Assembly (NCBI RefSeq): GCF_032854445.1
Contig: NC_088305.1
Location: 23,173,901 to 23,237,900, forward strand
DNA: 64,000 nucleotides
From: Liolophura sinensis
Lineage: Eukaryota; Mollusca; Polyplacophora; Chitonida; Chitonidae
Direction: 5' to 3'
The notes beneath the pieces are model-generated. The model was given only the letters and a program-made list of their open reading frames with translations, ran no database searches and was not told where the DNA came from. Below, piece after piece: positions 1 to 12,700 of the stretch (within the stretch, counting starts at the first letter, position 1; the number at the start of each line of letters is the position of its first letter). The translations under genes and the position numbers were made by a program.

Positions 1-892
1 CTTATATCAGTGACATGTGGTGTGTTAACAGCCTGGATATGTTATATCAGTGACATGTGGTGTGTTAACGGTCTAGACATCTTATATCAGTGACATCTGG
101 TGTGTTATGGGTCGGGCATCTTATATCAGTGACATGTGGGGTGTTAACAGCCGGGACATCTTATATCAGTGACATCTGATGTGTTAACATCCTGGAAATC
201 TTATATCAGTGACATCTGGTGTGTTAACATCCTGGACATCTTATGTCAGTGACATCTGGTGTGTTAACAGCCTGGACATCTTATATCAGTGACATCTGGT
301 GTGTTATGGGTCTGGACATCTTATATCAGTGACATCTGGTGTGTTAACTGTCTGGACATCTTATATGAATGACATTTGGTATGTTAACTGTCTGGACATC
401 TTATATGAATGACATTTGGTATGTTAACGATCTGAACATCTTGTATCAGTGACATCTGGTGTGTTAACGGTGGGAACATCTTATACCAGTGACATTTGGT
501 CAGCTAACGGGCGGGATATTTTGTATCAGTGATATTTAATATGTTAACGGCCGGGACATCTTATATTAGTGAGATTTGGTATGTTAACGACCGGGACATC
601 CTATATCAGTGACATTTGGTATGTTTACGGTCTGGACATTTTGTATCAGTGACATTTGGTATGTTAACGACGGGAACAACTTATATCAGTGGCATTTGGT
701 ATGCTAACGACCGGGACATCTTATATCAGTGACATTTGGTATGTTAATCATCCTGATATCTTTACCACTGACATTTCACATGCAAGGACCGGGACATCTT
801 ATATCAGTGACATCTGGTGTAATAACGGTCGGGACATCTTATATCAGTGGCATTTGGTGTGTTAATGGCAGAGACATCTCATATCAGCGACA
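1..892. repeat. 40-bp tandem array (left edge)
   Basis: About 22 units of a 40-bp repeat with core cttatatcagtgacatctgg followed by tgtgttaac and a variable ggacat. It starts before the window. Divergence rises toward the right. No coding potential. Confidence 0.93.
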
Positions 893-2574
893 ACTATTTT
901 TTTGAATGTGAGCCAGACTAAAATTATGATACTTTTAAAAGCCAAAAGAGAGATTTTCTTAGCCTAATAACGGTTTTAGAACAGCATAAAACAAACTGAA
1001 TACAGCGTATATATTACAACATTCATTTGGACAGTACATACACATTTTTTTCTTGAGAATGAGTCCCATCTGTCTAAGTAGTAGCTATATCATGTCCAAC
1101 TAAGTTTGCATTTTGTTGCATTATATTAAAATTTCTGCAAAGCTGACAAGAGCAATGGTGAACATATGCCGTCTAAATACACGCTAAGTCATTTTGTGGG
1201 CAAATCGGTAATTTATGCTCATGAATTGAAATAGAACGATCGTCAACGCATTCTTGACTCAAGTCAGCCCTGGGCTGGAAAGGGTGTCCCATTAGGAGAA
1301 CATCACATAACATTTGATAATTTTTTGATGTCACCCACCATTTTTTAAAATTATACGATGGTGGTCAGTTTTAAGAGAGATGGCAAGTCACTGACGAACT
1401 GTGATGTGCAGATGTGGTGCAAGACAAGTTTGATTCAACGAACTTCAGATCGCAACAAATGGCCACACTAACGTCTTTGACAGATGGTTGGCACCAAGAT
1501 TTAACACAAACTGAGAACGTTCGACTATGCATGGACAGTGGTACACAGGCTAGATAATTTAACGTAGTCCGGGGTTAGCAGGAAAAACAAAGTTTAGCAA
1601 ATCCAAACACTAAGCTTCACAACTTCAACCTATACAGAAATTATGTTAAATTACCTTTTAACGCAGTTCAACCAGGATAACCCAAATAAACTTGCATGTC
1701 GCAAGCGTATGACAAAATCGTTTACTTACCAACAAAAGGACAACCACAAGAACCTCCATAGTTATAACTCAATGATCCCGAGGTCTTGTGAGGTATGTGT
1801 TATAGAACTGGGTTTGTAGGTTCACCCGATACATCGGAAATGTAACCCAGCTTCGGCTTTGGATGAAACCCAATCCAAAGAGGCTCAGTTAGGGGCGTGT
1901 TACTTTAATCACATGGAATAAATAGTGCATCAGTGGGATACAGTACAATTGGAACATCAGGTCCAGAAGGGCTTCCGATCTCAATCCAGATATCGGAAAC
2001 CTCTGAGGGGTCTTGTCAAGCATGTTATCCGGCTGGGTCACGATAACGGGCTCAATGAAAGGAAACGCGCAATGTAACCGGACACGTTCAACCTATAGTA
2101 CACTTTATTGTGGCCCAAATTCTGGCAAGGATTTCAAAACAGAGAAAATTTAGCTGGGGCAATTTAACACAAGTAGAGCTGAACATTAAAAGCCACTTGA
2201 CGATCTTTTGATTAAATGGCAGTCAGCTAATATAAATGATGGAGCGTGAAAGTGACGCGAGAGTGCCTAGCTTGGACCCTTTGTGCCCAGTCCCCTTATG
2301 TTTTCGCTAAGTTCCCGTGAACACTGAGAGCGAAAGGGAGTTCCTCACTTTACCAAGCATTAGGTTTGCTAAGCCCCTCCCATTTTGTTTCCAATTGCGC
2401 GCGACTTACCCTCAGTCTGAATCCGGATAAAGGTGACCTTTGGAAGTTCGCAAACGTCTGATAATTTTTTGCAATCTTTAACACTTATCTTTAACGTGTA
2501 ACCGGAAATCAAGAATAGCTCTTAACTGATGTAGAAACCGTCCGCCTGCAAATAATCCAAATACCAGCTTACAA
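893..2574. other. unannotated flank, no gene seen
   Basis: AT-rich unique-looking sequence. I found no conserved coding stretch, RNA gene or recognised repeat in it. Confidence 0.5.
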
Positions 2575-2760
2575 AGAATTGATCTTGGATCTTGCACATA
2601 ATTCATCACCAAACAAGAATTAGTCTCCGTACGTATACTTGCAATCAATCCATCAAAACCAACTTGCTAAGAACTGGTCTTGGAACTGGGAAAAAATTTA
2701 TCAGCAAACAAAAATTGGTCTCCGTGGGTACTTGCAAACAATCCATCAAAACCAACTTGC
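2575..2760. repeat. two-copy tandem duplication, ~93 bp
   Basis: Two imperfect units, each running from an aagaa(t/c)tg(g/a)tcttgga start to atccatcaaaaccaacttgc. The open frames crossing it are not conserved with anything I recognise. Confidence 0.75.
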
Positions 2761-3063
2761 ATACGAAGTAATACTCTCGTGATAACAGATAGACAGTATA
2801 GGCCTATAATCTTCTTCAACCGAACTTTGTCCATGTTTGTCAGATTTTTCAAAACTGCTTTAAATGCTACTGGGAAGTTGAATTGCAACCTGGCAACGTT
2901 TCACTACATGTATATGGAAATTAAATGGTTAAAATATTCGAATACATGTAATATACGCCCACACTTAATGGTTAAAAGCAAAGAACGTTCGTCTCCTGGG
3001 CTGTACGAAAGCTAGAAAGTAACTTCATCCACATCTGCGTACCATACGAGTGATCGCCGTTTA

Positions 3064-3172
3064 TATGTATTTATTTATTTCACGGGTGTTTTACGCCGTA
3101 CTCAATAATATTTCACTTATACGACGTCGGTCAGCATTATGGCGGGAGGAAACCGGGAAACCCTCTCACAGG
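3064..3172 (-). mobile_element. SINE 3' fragment
   Basis: Antisense tail tatttatttatttcacgggtg, then tacgccgtactcaataatat and the ggtcagcattatggcgggag block. This is the 3' part of the tRNA-derived SINE family found throughout the window. The tRNA head is missing. Confidence 0.8.
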
Positions 3173-3924
3173 TGAAACATTCTTCAGCAAGACGTTAAAT
3201 AAGAATTGTATAAATAAATCCTACTGTAAGACTTAGAAACAAGTGTTGTTGAGCGTTGTGAGCAGTCTAATCCAGTATTGCAATGGCAAAAAGACTTCAA
3301 ATGTAATACACATAAAAAATAAGAACAAGACAACACATGCTGTCCCCAACATGAACGGCCTTTAATGGGCATTTTGTATTTATAGCCAGTTGGCTAGTCT
3401 GACGTTTTCGTCACTTATCACATGCTATGCTTGTACCTCAGCTTCTTTTATCAAGAATATCACGTTACGATAAGTATATGTACATTTATTTATAACAATG
3501 TATTACACTGTGTGGAGAATAAATGAGTACACATTTTCCAATTGTCACGGTACATGTGTGTGATTTATCACAGAGCATGGAAGGGCGCCTACCCTAATTC
3601 TTGGACATTTTTTATTTTTTGGACACCTGGTCTGCTTTAACCATTATACGTGTAATTGTTGCAGTAATATTTAGTTTCTTTTTTTCACATGGTTAGTACT
3701 TCTGATGACCATCATATTCATATCTTTACTTTCCCCCAAAACTGAGAGGGAAATGTAATTCTTTGCTTTCAGCGCTACTTATATCTGTCCTAAAAATTAG
3801 AAAAAATAGGGTAGTGTGATTTTCCCACTTAGGCTTAATTCTACAGTACACTAAGAATCATCGTGCACTATAGTCTCCTTCTTGTTACACAATCACATCT
3901 CTGTGCTTTGGGTATACCTTGATT

Positions 3925-4045
3925 TACGGCGAAACAGGCCATGTCAATTCAGGTATACACGTACGGTGAAACAGGCCATGTCAATTCAGGTATACATGTA
4001 CGGTGAAACGGGCCATGTCAATTCAGGTATACATGTACGCTTACG
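3925..4045. repeat. 37-bp tandem repeat, 3 copies
   Basis: Units contain gaaacaggccatgtcaattc and aggtatacatgtacggtg. Confidence 0.85.
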
Positions 4046-4631
4046 CGTATATAAATACAGACAATCCCTGAGAAAATACACGCTGTGTCCTACCAAGGGG
4101 CTAAAATAGCATAGAAAAGCTATCTGTACATGCACCTCTGTGATCTTACACGTATATGTGATACGTTCTATGTAATACATATATAATATATCATATGCCA
4201 ATAACATTTATATATTTTCTTGCTTTCTTTTTTGTACATACATAACAAAATGGCTCACTATAACAAAAATACCTGTATATGTAGGTACTGTGTTATGATG
4301 TACAGAAAAAAGAGTTTTAACTTTTGTTTGACTGAGCTACAGTACATCTCCCACAGTTCCTCAAAGCAATCTGAGGCCAAGTTAACTGTACATGCAAATG
4401 AAAGTACCATGACAACATATGCCATTTGCCACTATGGTAGTTACAATAACCTTTTACAGTTTTTGCAACAAGACCCAGGACAGTATTTTTATTCTTCATG
4501 GTTTTAAATCCACCTAATTCGAAACATCATGCATGAAATATTTTCAAGATCTTACTGACACCACTGAAAAAAAAAAACAGTTGTATAACTCATTCACTTA
4601 TTTTCATTCTGTGAATGTGTAAACGATAAAA

Positions 4632-5093
4632 GAAGAACTACTCAGGCCTTATTTTCATTTGGTCTTACTACCATAAAAGACGAACTACTCAGGCCTTATT
4701 TTCATTTGGTCTTACTACCATAAAAGATGAACTACGCAGGCCTTATTTTCATTTGGTCTTACTACCATAAAAGATGAACTACTCAGGCCTTATTTTTATT
4801 TGGTCTTACTACCGTAAAAGACGAACTACTCAGGCCTTATTTTCATTTGGCCATACAATCATAAAAAGACAAACTACTCAGGCCTTATTTTCATTTGGCC
4901 ATACAATCATAAAAAGACGAACTACTCACGCCTTATTTTCATTTGGCCATAAAATCATAAAAAGATGAACTACTCACGCCTTACTTTCATTTGGCCATAC
5001 AATCATAAAAAACGAACGACTCAGGCCTTATTTTCTTTTGGCCATACAATCATAAAAAGACGAACTACTCACACCTTATTTTCGTTCTGCCAT
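4632..5093. repeat. 47-48 bp tandem array, ~9-10 copies
   Basis: Units read gaactactcaggccttattt then tcatttgg and a ca(t/a)aaaa end. The first copies have gtcttactaccat, and the later ones gccatacaatcat. Small open frames here are repeat artefacts. Confidence 0.92.
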
Positions 5094-5410
5094 ACAACAA
5101 CAGGGGACATCATTTTGTCCCCCAAAGTTCATTTAATGAAAACAAACAAAAAGAAAACAATTCAGTATTATTTCCAAGAATAAAGGAAAAACCTTCACGA
5201 GATAACAAATTGTATTGCATCTGCTGGTTTTTTTTGGCTCATCTGCCAAATGTATATCATCACAGATTGTTTATGTACAACTATAAAATTTCTCTCATTA
5301 AATCAGTAAATTTACTAAAGTAACACACACTAAAAACCACAATTTCTTTCTCAATTTACACACAAAAAATATCACATACATGCCCAGGTATTGTAGTTAA
5401 CATTTAAGTA

Positions 5411-5919
5411 CAATCTGGGACTACATGTATGTGAACTTGAACCTGGTTTATATCAAAAGTGTCAGATTTTGTCTTAATCATGATCTTGTATTTGTATGAG
5501 TAAATTGTAAGTGGGGCTTTATCCAATTAAACCTCTCAGAGGGATACAGAATGATCAATGAATGGTTGACATTGGAAACAGACCTCCTTGGCTAAAACTT
5601 GAAGCCTTGGTCACAACTGAATCAATATAGCATACCTAAAATAGAGTTGAGTCAGTGGAAAGCCTGGACTTTCCTATCTCTCACACCAGCCAATCAGAAT
5701 CTATTCTGTGTCCCTTTCACATATTTTGATAACCCATCCAAGTGTTTTTAAATCCATAAGGAATTTCTAAAGTTAAGGGTGTAGGAATTGACACCAAGGA
5801 CACAAGTGGTTTGGGACAATTTACTCATATAAATATAAGACAATGATTAAGACAAAATCTGACACTTTTGATACAAACCACACTGTGCCGAAAGTTCACA
5901 CACATGTAGTCCCAGATTG
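5411..5919. repeat. large inverted repeat, ~100-bp arms (MITE/foldback-like)
   Basis: The left arm (5411-5508) and right arm (5816-5919) are reverse complements with few mismatches, e.g. ctgggactacatgta against tacatgtagtcccag-type sequence and agtgtcagattttgtcttaa against its complement. About 300 bp of non-repetitive sequence lies between. I see no transposase and no clear target duplication. Confidence 0.8.
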
Positions 5920-5976
5920 GTCTGCTGATCATAACTTAAACTCTTAGGGTACAAGAGCTGGAAAAAGCCTGTAATT

Positions 5977-6262
5977 CTCAATTTAAATTTTAACTCCACT
6001 GACTAAGTTAAAACTGGTCTTGTGAAATCTGCTTGTTTACTGGTTTTTAAAAAGACACATTCAAACATTTAACTCAATTTAAATTTTAACTCCATTAACT
6101 AAGTAAAAACTGGTCTTGTGAAATCTGCTTGTTTACTGGTTTTTAAAAAGAAACATTCAAACATTTAACTCAATTAAAATTTTAACTCCATTAACTAAGT
6201 AAAAACTGGCCTTGTGAAATCTGCTTGTTTACTGTTTTTTTAAAAAGAAACATTCAAACATC
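5977..6262. repeat. 96-bp tandem repeat, 3 copies
   Basis: Three units spaced exactly 96 bp, each starting ctcaattt(a)aaattttaac and containing ttgtgaaatctgcttgttta. It lies just past the FBXL4 3' end. Confidence 0.9.
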
Positions 6263-6544
6263 AATAATACATTTTCATCAACAAGCATGTACTTTTAATG
6301 TTTGCTAAAACAAGGGTATTATCATATCCTGTTTTGCTACATTATAATTAAATCTTCACATTACTGCTGTCTGATTGGGTAACATATTGCATAACTGCTG
6401 TATCATGAAGTCATTTTCTAAAACACAGCAATAATAAATAGGTATTAATAAATATGTGAATGTGTAAACTTTAAAAGGTTATGTTATAAAAGTAAACAAA
6501 TGACCACGCAAAATACCAACAGACAATTCACTTAAAACTTTCCA

Positions 6545-6550
6545 TTTAAT
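6545..6550 (-). terminator. candidate polyadenylation signal for FBXL4
   Basis: ATTAAA on the minus strand, about 105 nt past the FBXL4 stop codon. No canonical AATAAA lies on that strand between it and the stop. The call rests on the hexamer and its position only. Confidence 0.35.
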
Positions 6551-6654
6551 ACAAACTAAAAAAGTCAAGCATGTGTATAAATACAAGTATAAAAATGTTA
6601 CAAAACTAAAATTCAATTGTGTATAGAATCTAAAATTTGCTTAGAAACACCTGT

Positions 6655-6784
6655 CTAAGTTTGATAGCTCTGTTTTATGTTAACATGTGGATAACGTTGT
6701 GCCCAGTCTTCAACGTTCTTAAACTCTATGTGATGACAAAAGGAAACGTCGAAGAATTTCAATTTTTTGCAATTATCCAGAATC
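6655..6784 (-). CDS. FBXL4: FBXL4 coding exon 15 and stop (residues 532-574)
   Basis: The acceptor is ttcttcacag. It encodes ILDNCKKLKFFDVSFCHH and ends in the NIKQSYQT region before TAG at 6657-6655. Human ends LLESCKDLSLLDVSFCSQ...FIKKSFTQ, so the C-terminus is complete. Confidence 0.93.
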
Positions 6785-9700
6785 CTGTGAAGAAAAATTG
6801 CAAATATTCAACCAAAGTTGCCTTTCCTATTCTCGATTTCCATACCATGAACAACAACTGAAATTTAACGCGAGTGTTGCCAAAAGCAGAAACTTTCACC
6901 TTGTCCTACAACTTAAGTGTGATTTCCAAGAACAACTTAAGTGTGATTTCCAAGAACAACCTAAGTGTGATTTCCAAGAACAGCTTACATGTAAGTACGA
7001 TTTCCAAGAACAAATTAAAATCCAAGTGAGGTAATAGATTTTATTGTGTCAGTCTTGCTTGTTTTTTTTCAAATCTGTATCACAGAACATTTATTAACAT
7101 CTGAATCATTATAATCTCCAAATGTTTCTTAATTTACATCCAAAAATATCACTTATAGGGATGGTAGCCAGACCAGGGAAATATTCCTATAAAACAGCTT
7201 CACAGAAATCTACAGCATTTCTACAAATTCTACATGCACATGTATCAGATCCAACAAAACAGATCAAACTTTTTACATAAAATGTAAGAACTTACACCAC
7301 AGACAAAAGGAGCTTGGGACATGTAAGGCATGGGAACTCACCTCTCTGCAGATGCCAGTGACACTTCTCTAGTGCCCAGTATATCAAGTTGTTCCAAGTC
7401 AGGGCATCGCTCAGCTATCATGTCCAAGTCATCATCACACACAGACCTGTAACAGTCACACACAATTACTGTCAAGCTGTTACAAGTCTGGGCATCCCTC
7501 AGCTACCATGTCTAAGTCATCATCACACACAGACCTGTAACAGTCACACACAATTACTGTCAAGCTGTTACAAGTCAGGGCATCGCTCAGCTACCATGTC
7601 TAAGTCATCGTCACACACAGACCTGTAACAGTCGCACACAATTGTTATCAAGCTGTTACAAGTCTGGGCATTGCTCAGCTATCATGTCTAAGTCATCGTC
7701 ACACACAGACCTGTAACAGTCACACACAATTATTATCAAGCTGTTACAAGTCTGGGCATTGCTCAGCTACCATGTCTAAGTCATCATCACACACAGACCT
7801 GTAACAATCACACACAATTATTGTCAAGCTGTTACAAGTCAGGGCATTGTTCAGGTACCATGTCTAAGTCATCATCACACACAGACCTGTAACAGTCACA
7901 CACAATTATTATCAAGCTGTTACAAGTCTGGGCATCGCTCAGCTACCATGTCTAAGTCATCGTCACCCACAGACCTGTAACAGTCACACACAATTATTAT
8001 CAAGCTGTTACAAGTCTGGGCATCGCTCAGCTATCATGTCCAAGTCATCATCACACACAGACCTGTAACAGTCGCACAGAATTATTATCAAGCTGTTACA
8101 AGTCTGGGCATCGCTCAGCTATCATGTCTAAGTCATCGTCACACACAGACCTGTAACAGTCGCACAGAATTATTGTCAAGCTGTTACAAGTCTGGGCATC
8201 GCTCAGCTATCATGTCTAAGTCATCATCACACACAGACCTGTAACAGTCACACACAATTATTATCAAGCTGTTACAAGTCTGGGCATCTCTCAGCTAACA
8301 TGCCAATAAAAATAATGAATGAATTCCTTCCAATTCTGTCACTGTTTGTAAAAAGTACTCCATACTCCATATTCATAGTTCCCTCAGTGGATGACTACCA
8401 TGTCTGTGACACTGTGACTAATTTTAGATGAGCCAAGCTGTCATCACATCAGGTTCAGGATATTTAAAAGTATCATTAAATGATCATTTATCAATAATTG
8501 CTAAAGACACAATTTGTTCAACTTTCAGACAAAAGATCAAAATTCATGTGCTACCAGCACGTACCTGTTGGCCGTGAAGAAAAGTTTCTTCAGTTTGGGG
8601 CAGTGCTTGGGGAGAATCCTGTAACAGCCAGTGCTAGAACGGAGTGTTGAGCTGCAAACAGAAAGGTCAACTCATCTAAGAAATTGGGAAAGATTGCTGA
8701 GAGCTGAGAAAAGATCATCTTGTTAGAGCTTGCAGACAATTAGCTAAGGCACCCTCAATAGGATGAACACGAAGGTGATTGTGGGTGAGCGGTTTCGAAA
8801 CACTGAGTGGGGTAAACTGTCAAAGCGGACAGGGATTTTACATGCTAAAGGTACTGTGGTTTCTCTCATCAATAAAACTCTCAACCATCATAGACATGTA
8901 CATTGCATATTAAGCCAAATATTCTTCAATATGGCTTTAGACAGTAACTTAATAAATAACATCCAAGATTTCTTTTATATCCATAGATATGGCAATAAAC
9001 TGTAATGAAATGAAGGAAACCAAAGGGATTTGTTTGATATGAGTAGCTATGAAGTAGTCACATTTCTTCTCCATTTCCATTTAGCAGTTTCAGTACATGT
9101 GTAAGTCAATCTCATGCTGTTAGAAAGTCTACAATTTGTCTGTTTGCTTTACATATCATGCAAAAAAAAACCTAGGCAAATGACCTAAAATTTTGCCCAT
9201 TGTTACATACACATATGTAAATATTGCCCGTCTTGCACACTGTTACATATATGTATATATATACATACATATATACATATATATATGTAAATATTGCACA
9301 TTTTCCCTAATTCTGAGAGCTCTGTTGGTTCAGAAAGGTAATTTGATGAATGTTTTTGCAAAGTAGGATTTTACTGGAAAAACGTAAGTTTCAGCACCAA
9401 AAGTAATATTTCGTTGTATTTCTCACGACACTGGTTTGCCTCAGGGTAAATATTAGGTCATTCACCTTACATGTAATCCAGGTTCAATATTTTATATAAA
9501 ACTTTAATACAAAAATAAATATCATTATTTAAGTTTATTTAATAGGAAATTAATCAAACTTAACACAAAACATTTATGTGGCCCTATAAGGTGGATGAAA
9601 CAATGACATTCAAGCAAAATGTGTTATCTGAAAATGCTAAACTTTAAGCTAAGCACAGTAATTATCATGGTATGGTTACAACATGCGCTCACATCCATCC

Positions 9701-12700
9701 TAGGTCTATCTCCTCCAGAAGTGGGCAGTTCTCAGCCAAGGCAGTCAGTCCTACCTCACTGAGAGACTTCCATCTCCACACATCCAGAGACTTCAGGCCC
9801 CTGTGACAGAGAACTTACAACATATACCCTTAGCCTTTACCTGACCCAAATGGTAGAGAATTTCCAATATGTACCCTTAGACTTTTCCTGACCCAGATGG
9901 TAGAGAATTTCCAATATATACCCTTAGCCTTTACCTGACCCAAATGCTAGAGAATTTCCAATATATACCCTTAGACTTTTCCTGACCCAGATGGTAGAGA
10001 ATTTACAACATACATCCTTAGACTTGACCTCACTCAAATGGTAGAGAACTTGCAATATATACCCTTAGACTTTTCCTGACCCAGACGGTACAAAATTTAC
10101 AATATATACCCTTTACCTGACCCAGTTGGTAGAGAATTTACAACATACATCCTTAGACTTGACCTCACTCAAATGGTAGAGAATTTACAATATATACCCT
10201 TAGACTTTACCTGAACCAGACGGTACAAAATTTACAATATATACCCTTTACCTGACCCATAAAGTAGAGAATTTACAATATATACCCTTAGACTTTACCT
10301 GACCCAGATGGTAGAGAATTTAAAATATATACCCTTAGACTTTACCTGACCCATACAGTAGAGAATTTAAAATATATACCCTTCGACTACCTGAGCCAGA
10401 CGGGAGAGAATTTACAATATATACCCTTAGACTTTACCTGACCCAGTTGGTAGAGAATTTACAATGTATACCCTTAGACTTTACCTGACCCAGTTGGTAG
10501 AGAATTTACAATCTATACCCTTAGACTTTACCTGACCCTGACAGTAGAGAATTTACAATATATACCCTTAGACTTTACCTGACCCTGACAGTAGAGAATT
10601 TAAAATATATACCCTTAGACTTTACCTGACCCTGACAGTAGAGAATTTACAATCTATACCCTTAGATTTTACCTGACCCACACAGTAGAGAATTTACAAT
10701 ATATGCCCTTAGCCTTTACCTGACCCAGACAGTAGAGAATTTACAATATATACCCTTAGACTTTTCCTGACCCAGAAGGTAGAGAATTTACAATATATGC
10801 CCTTAGCCTTTACCTGACCCAGACGGTAGAGAATTTACAATATATACCCTTAGCCTTTACCTGACCCAGACAGTAGAGAATTTACAATATATACCCTTAG
10901 ACTTTACCTGAACCAGACGGTACAGAATTTAAAATATATACCTTTAGACTTTACCTGACCCAGACGGTAGAGAATTTACAATATGTACCCTTAGACTTTT
11001 CCTGACCCAGATGGCAGAGAATTTACAATATATACCCTTAGACTTTACTTGACCCAAACAGTAGAGAATTTAAAATATATGCCCTTAGCCTTTACCTGAC
11101 CCAGACAGTAGAGAATTTACAATATATACCCTTAGACTTTTCCTAACCCAGATGGTAGAGAATTTACAATATATACCCTTAGACTTTACTTGACCCAAAC
11201 AGTAGAGAATTTAAAATATATGCCCTTAGCCTTTACCTGACCCAGACAGTAGAGAATTTACAATATATACCCTTAGACTTTTCCTGACCCAGATGGTAGA
11301 GAATTTACAATATATACCCTTAGACTTTTCCTGACCCAGACAGTAGAGAATTTACAATATATACCCTTAGGCTTTTCCTGACCCAGATGGTAGAGAATTT
11401 ACAATATGTACCCTTAGACTTTACCTGACCCAGATGGTAGAGAATTTACAATATATACCCTTAGCCTTTACCTGAACCAGACAGTAGAGAATTTACAATA
11501 TATACCCTTAGACTTTACCTGACCCAGATGGTAGAGAATTTAAAATATATACCCTTAGACTTTTCCTGAACCAGATGGTAGAGAATTTAAAATATATACC
11601 CTTTACCTGACCCAGACGGCAGAGAATTTACAATATATACCCTTAGACTTTACCTGAACCAGATGGTAGAGAATTTAAAATATATACCCTTAGACTTTAC
11701 CTGACCCATACAGTAGAGAATTTAAAATATATACCCTTCGACTACCTGAGCCAGATGGGAGAGAATTTACAATATATACCCTTAGACTTTACCTGACCCA
11801 GACGGCAGAGAATTTACAATATATATCCTTAGACTTTACCTGACCCAGATGGTAGAGAATTTACAATATATACCCTTAGACTTTACCTGACCCAGTTGGT
11901 AGAGAATTTACAATATATACCCTTAGACTTTATCTGACCCAGTTGGTAGAGAATTTACAATATATACCCTTAGACTTTATCTGACCCAGACGGTAGAGAA
12001 TTTACAATATATACCCTTAGACTTTACCTGACCCATACAGTAGAGAATTTACAATATATACCCTTAGACTTTATCTGACCCAGATGGTAGAGAATTTACA
12101 ATATATACCCTTAGACTTTATCTGACCCAGACGGTAGAGAATTTACAATATATACCCTTAGACTTTACCTGACCCAGTTGGTAGAGAATTTACAATATAT
12201 ACCCTTAGACTTTATCTGACCCAGACGGTAGAGAATTTACAATATATACCCTTAGACTTTATCTGACCCAGACGGTAGAGAATTTACAATATATACCCTT
12301 AGACTTTTCCTGACCCAGACAGTAGGGAATTTAAATATGTACCCTTAGACTTTACCTGAACCAGATGGTAGAGAATTTACAATACATACCCTTAGACTTT
12401 ACCTGACCCAGTTGGTAGAGAATTTACAATATATACCCTTAGACTTTTCCTCACCCAGATGGTAGAGAATTTACAATATATACCCTTAGACTTTACCTGA
12501 ACCAGACGGTACAGAATTTAAAATATATACCTTTAGACTTTTCCTGACCCAGATGGTAGAGAATTTACAATATATACCCTTAGACTTTACCTGAACCAGA
12601 TGGTACAGAATTTAAAATATATACCTTTAGACTTTACCTGACCCAGACAGTAGAAAATTTACAATATGTACCCTTAGACTTTTCCTGACCCAGATGGTAG

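Noticed and set aside
8763..9005. 80-residue plus-strand open frame
   Set aside because: Antisense within FBXL4 intron 12, with no recognisable similarity and no supporting context.
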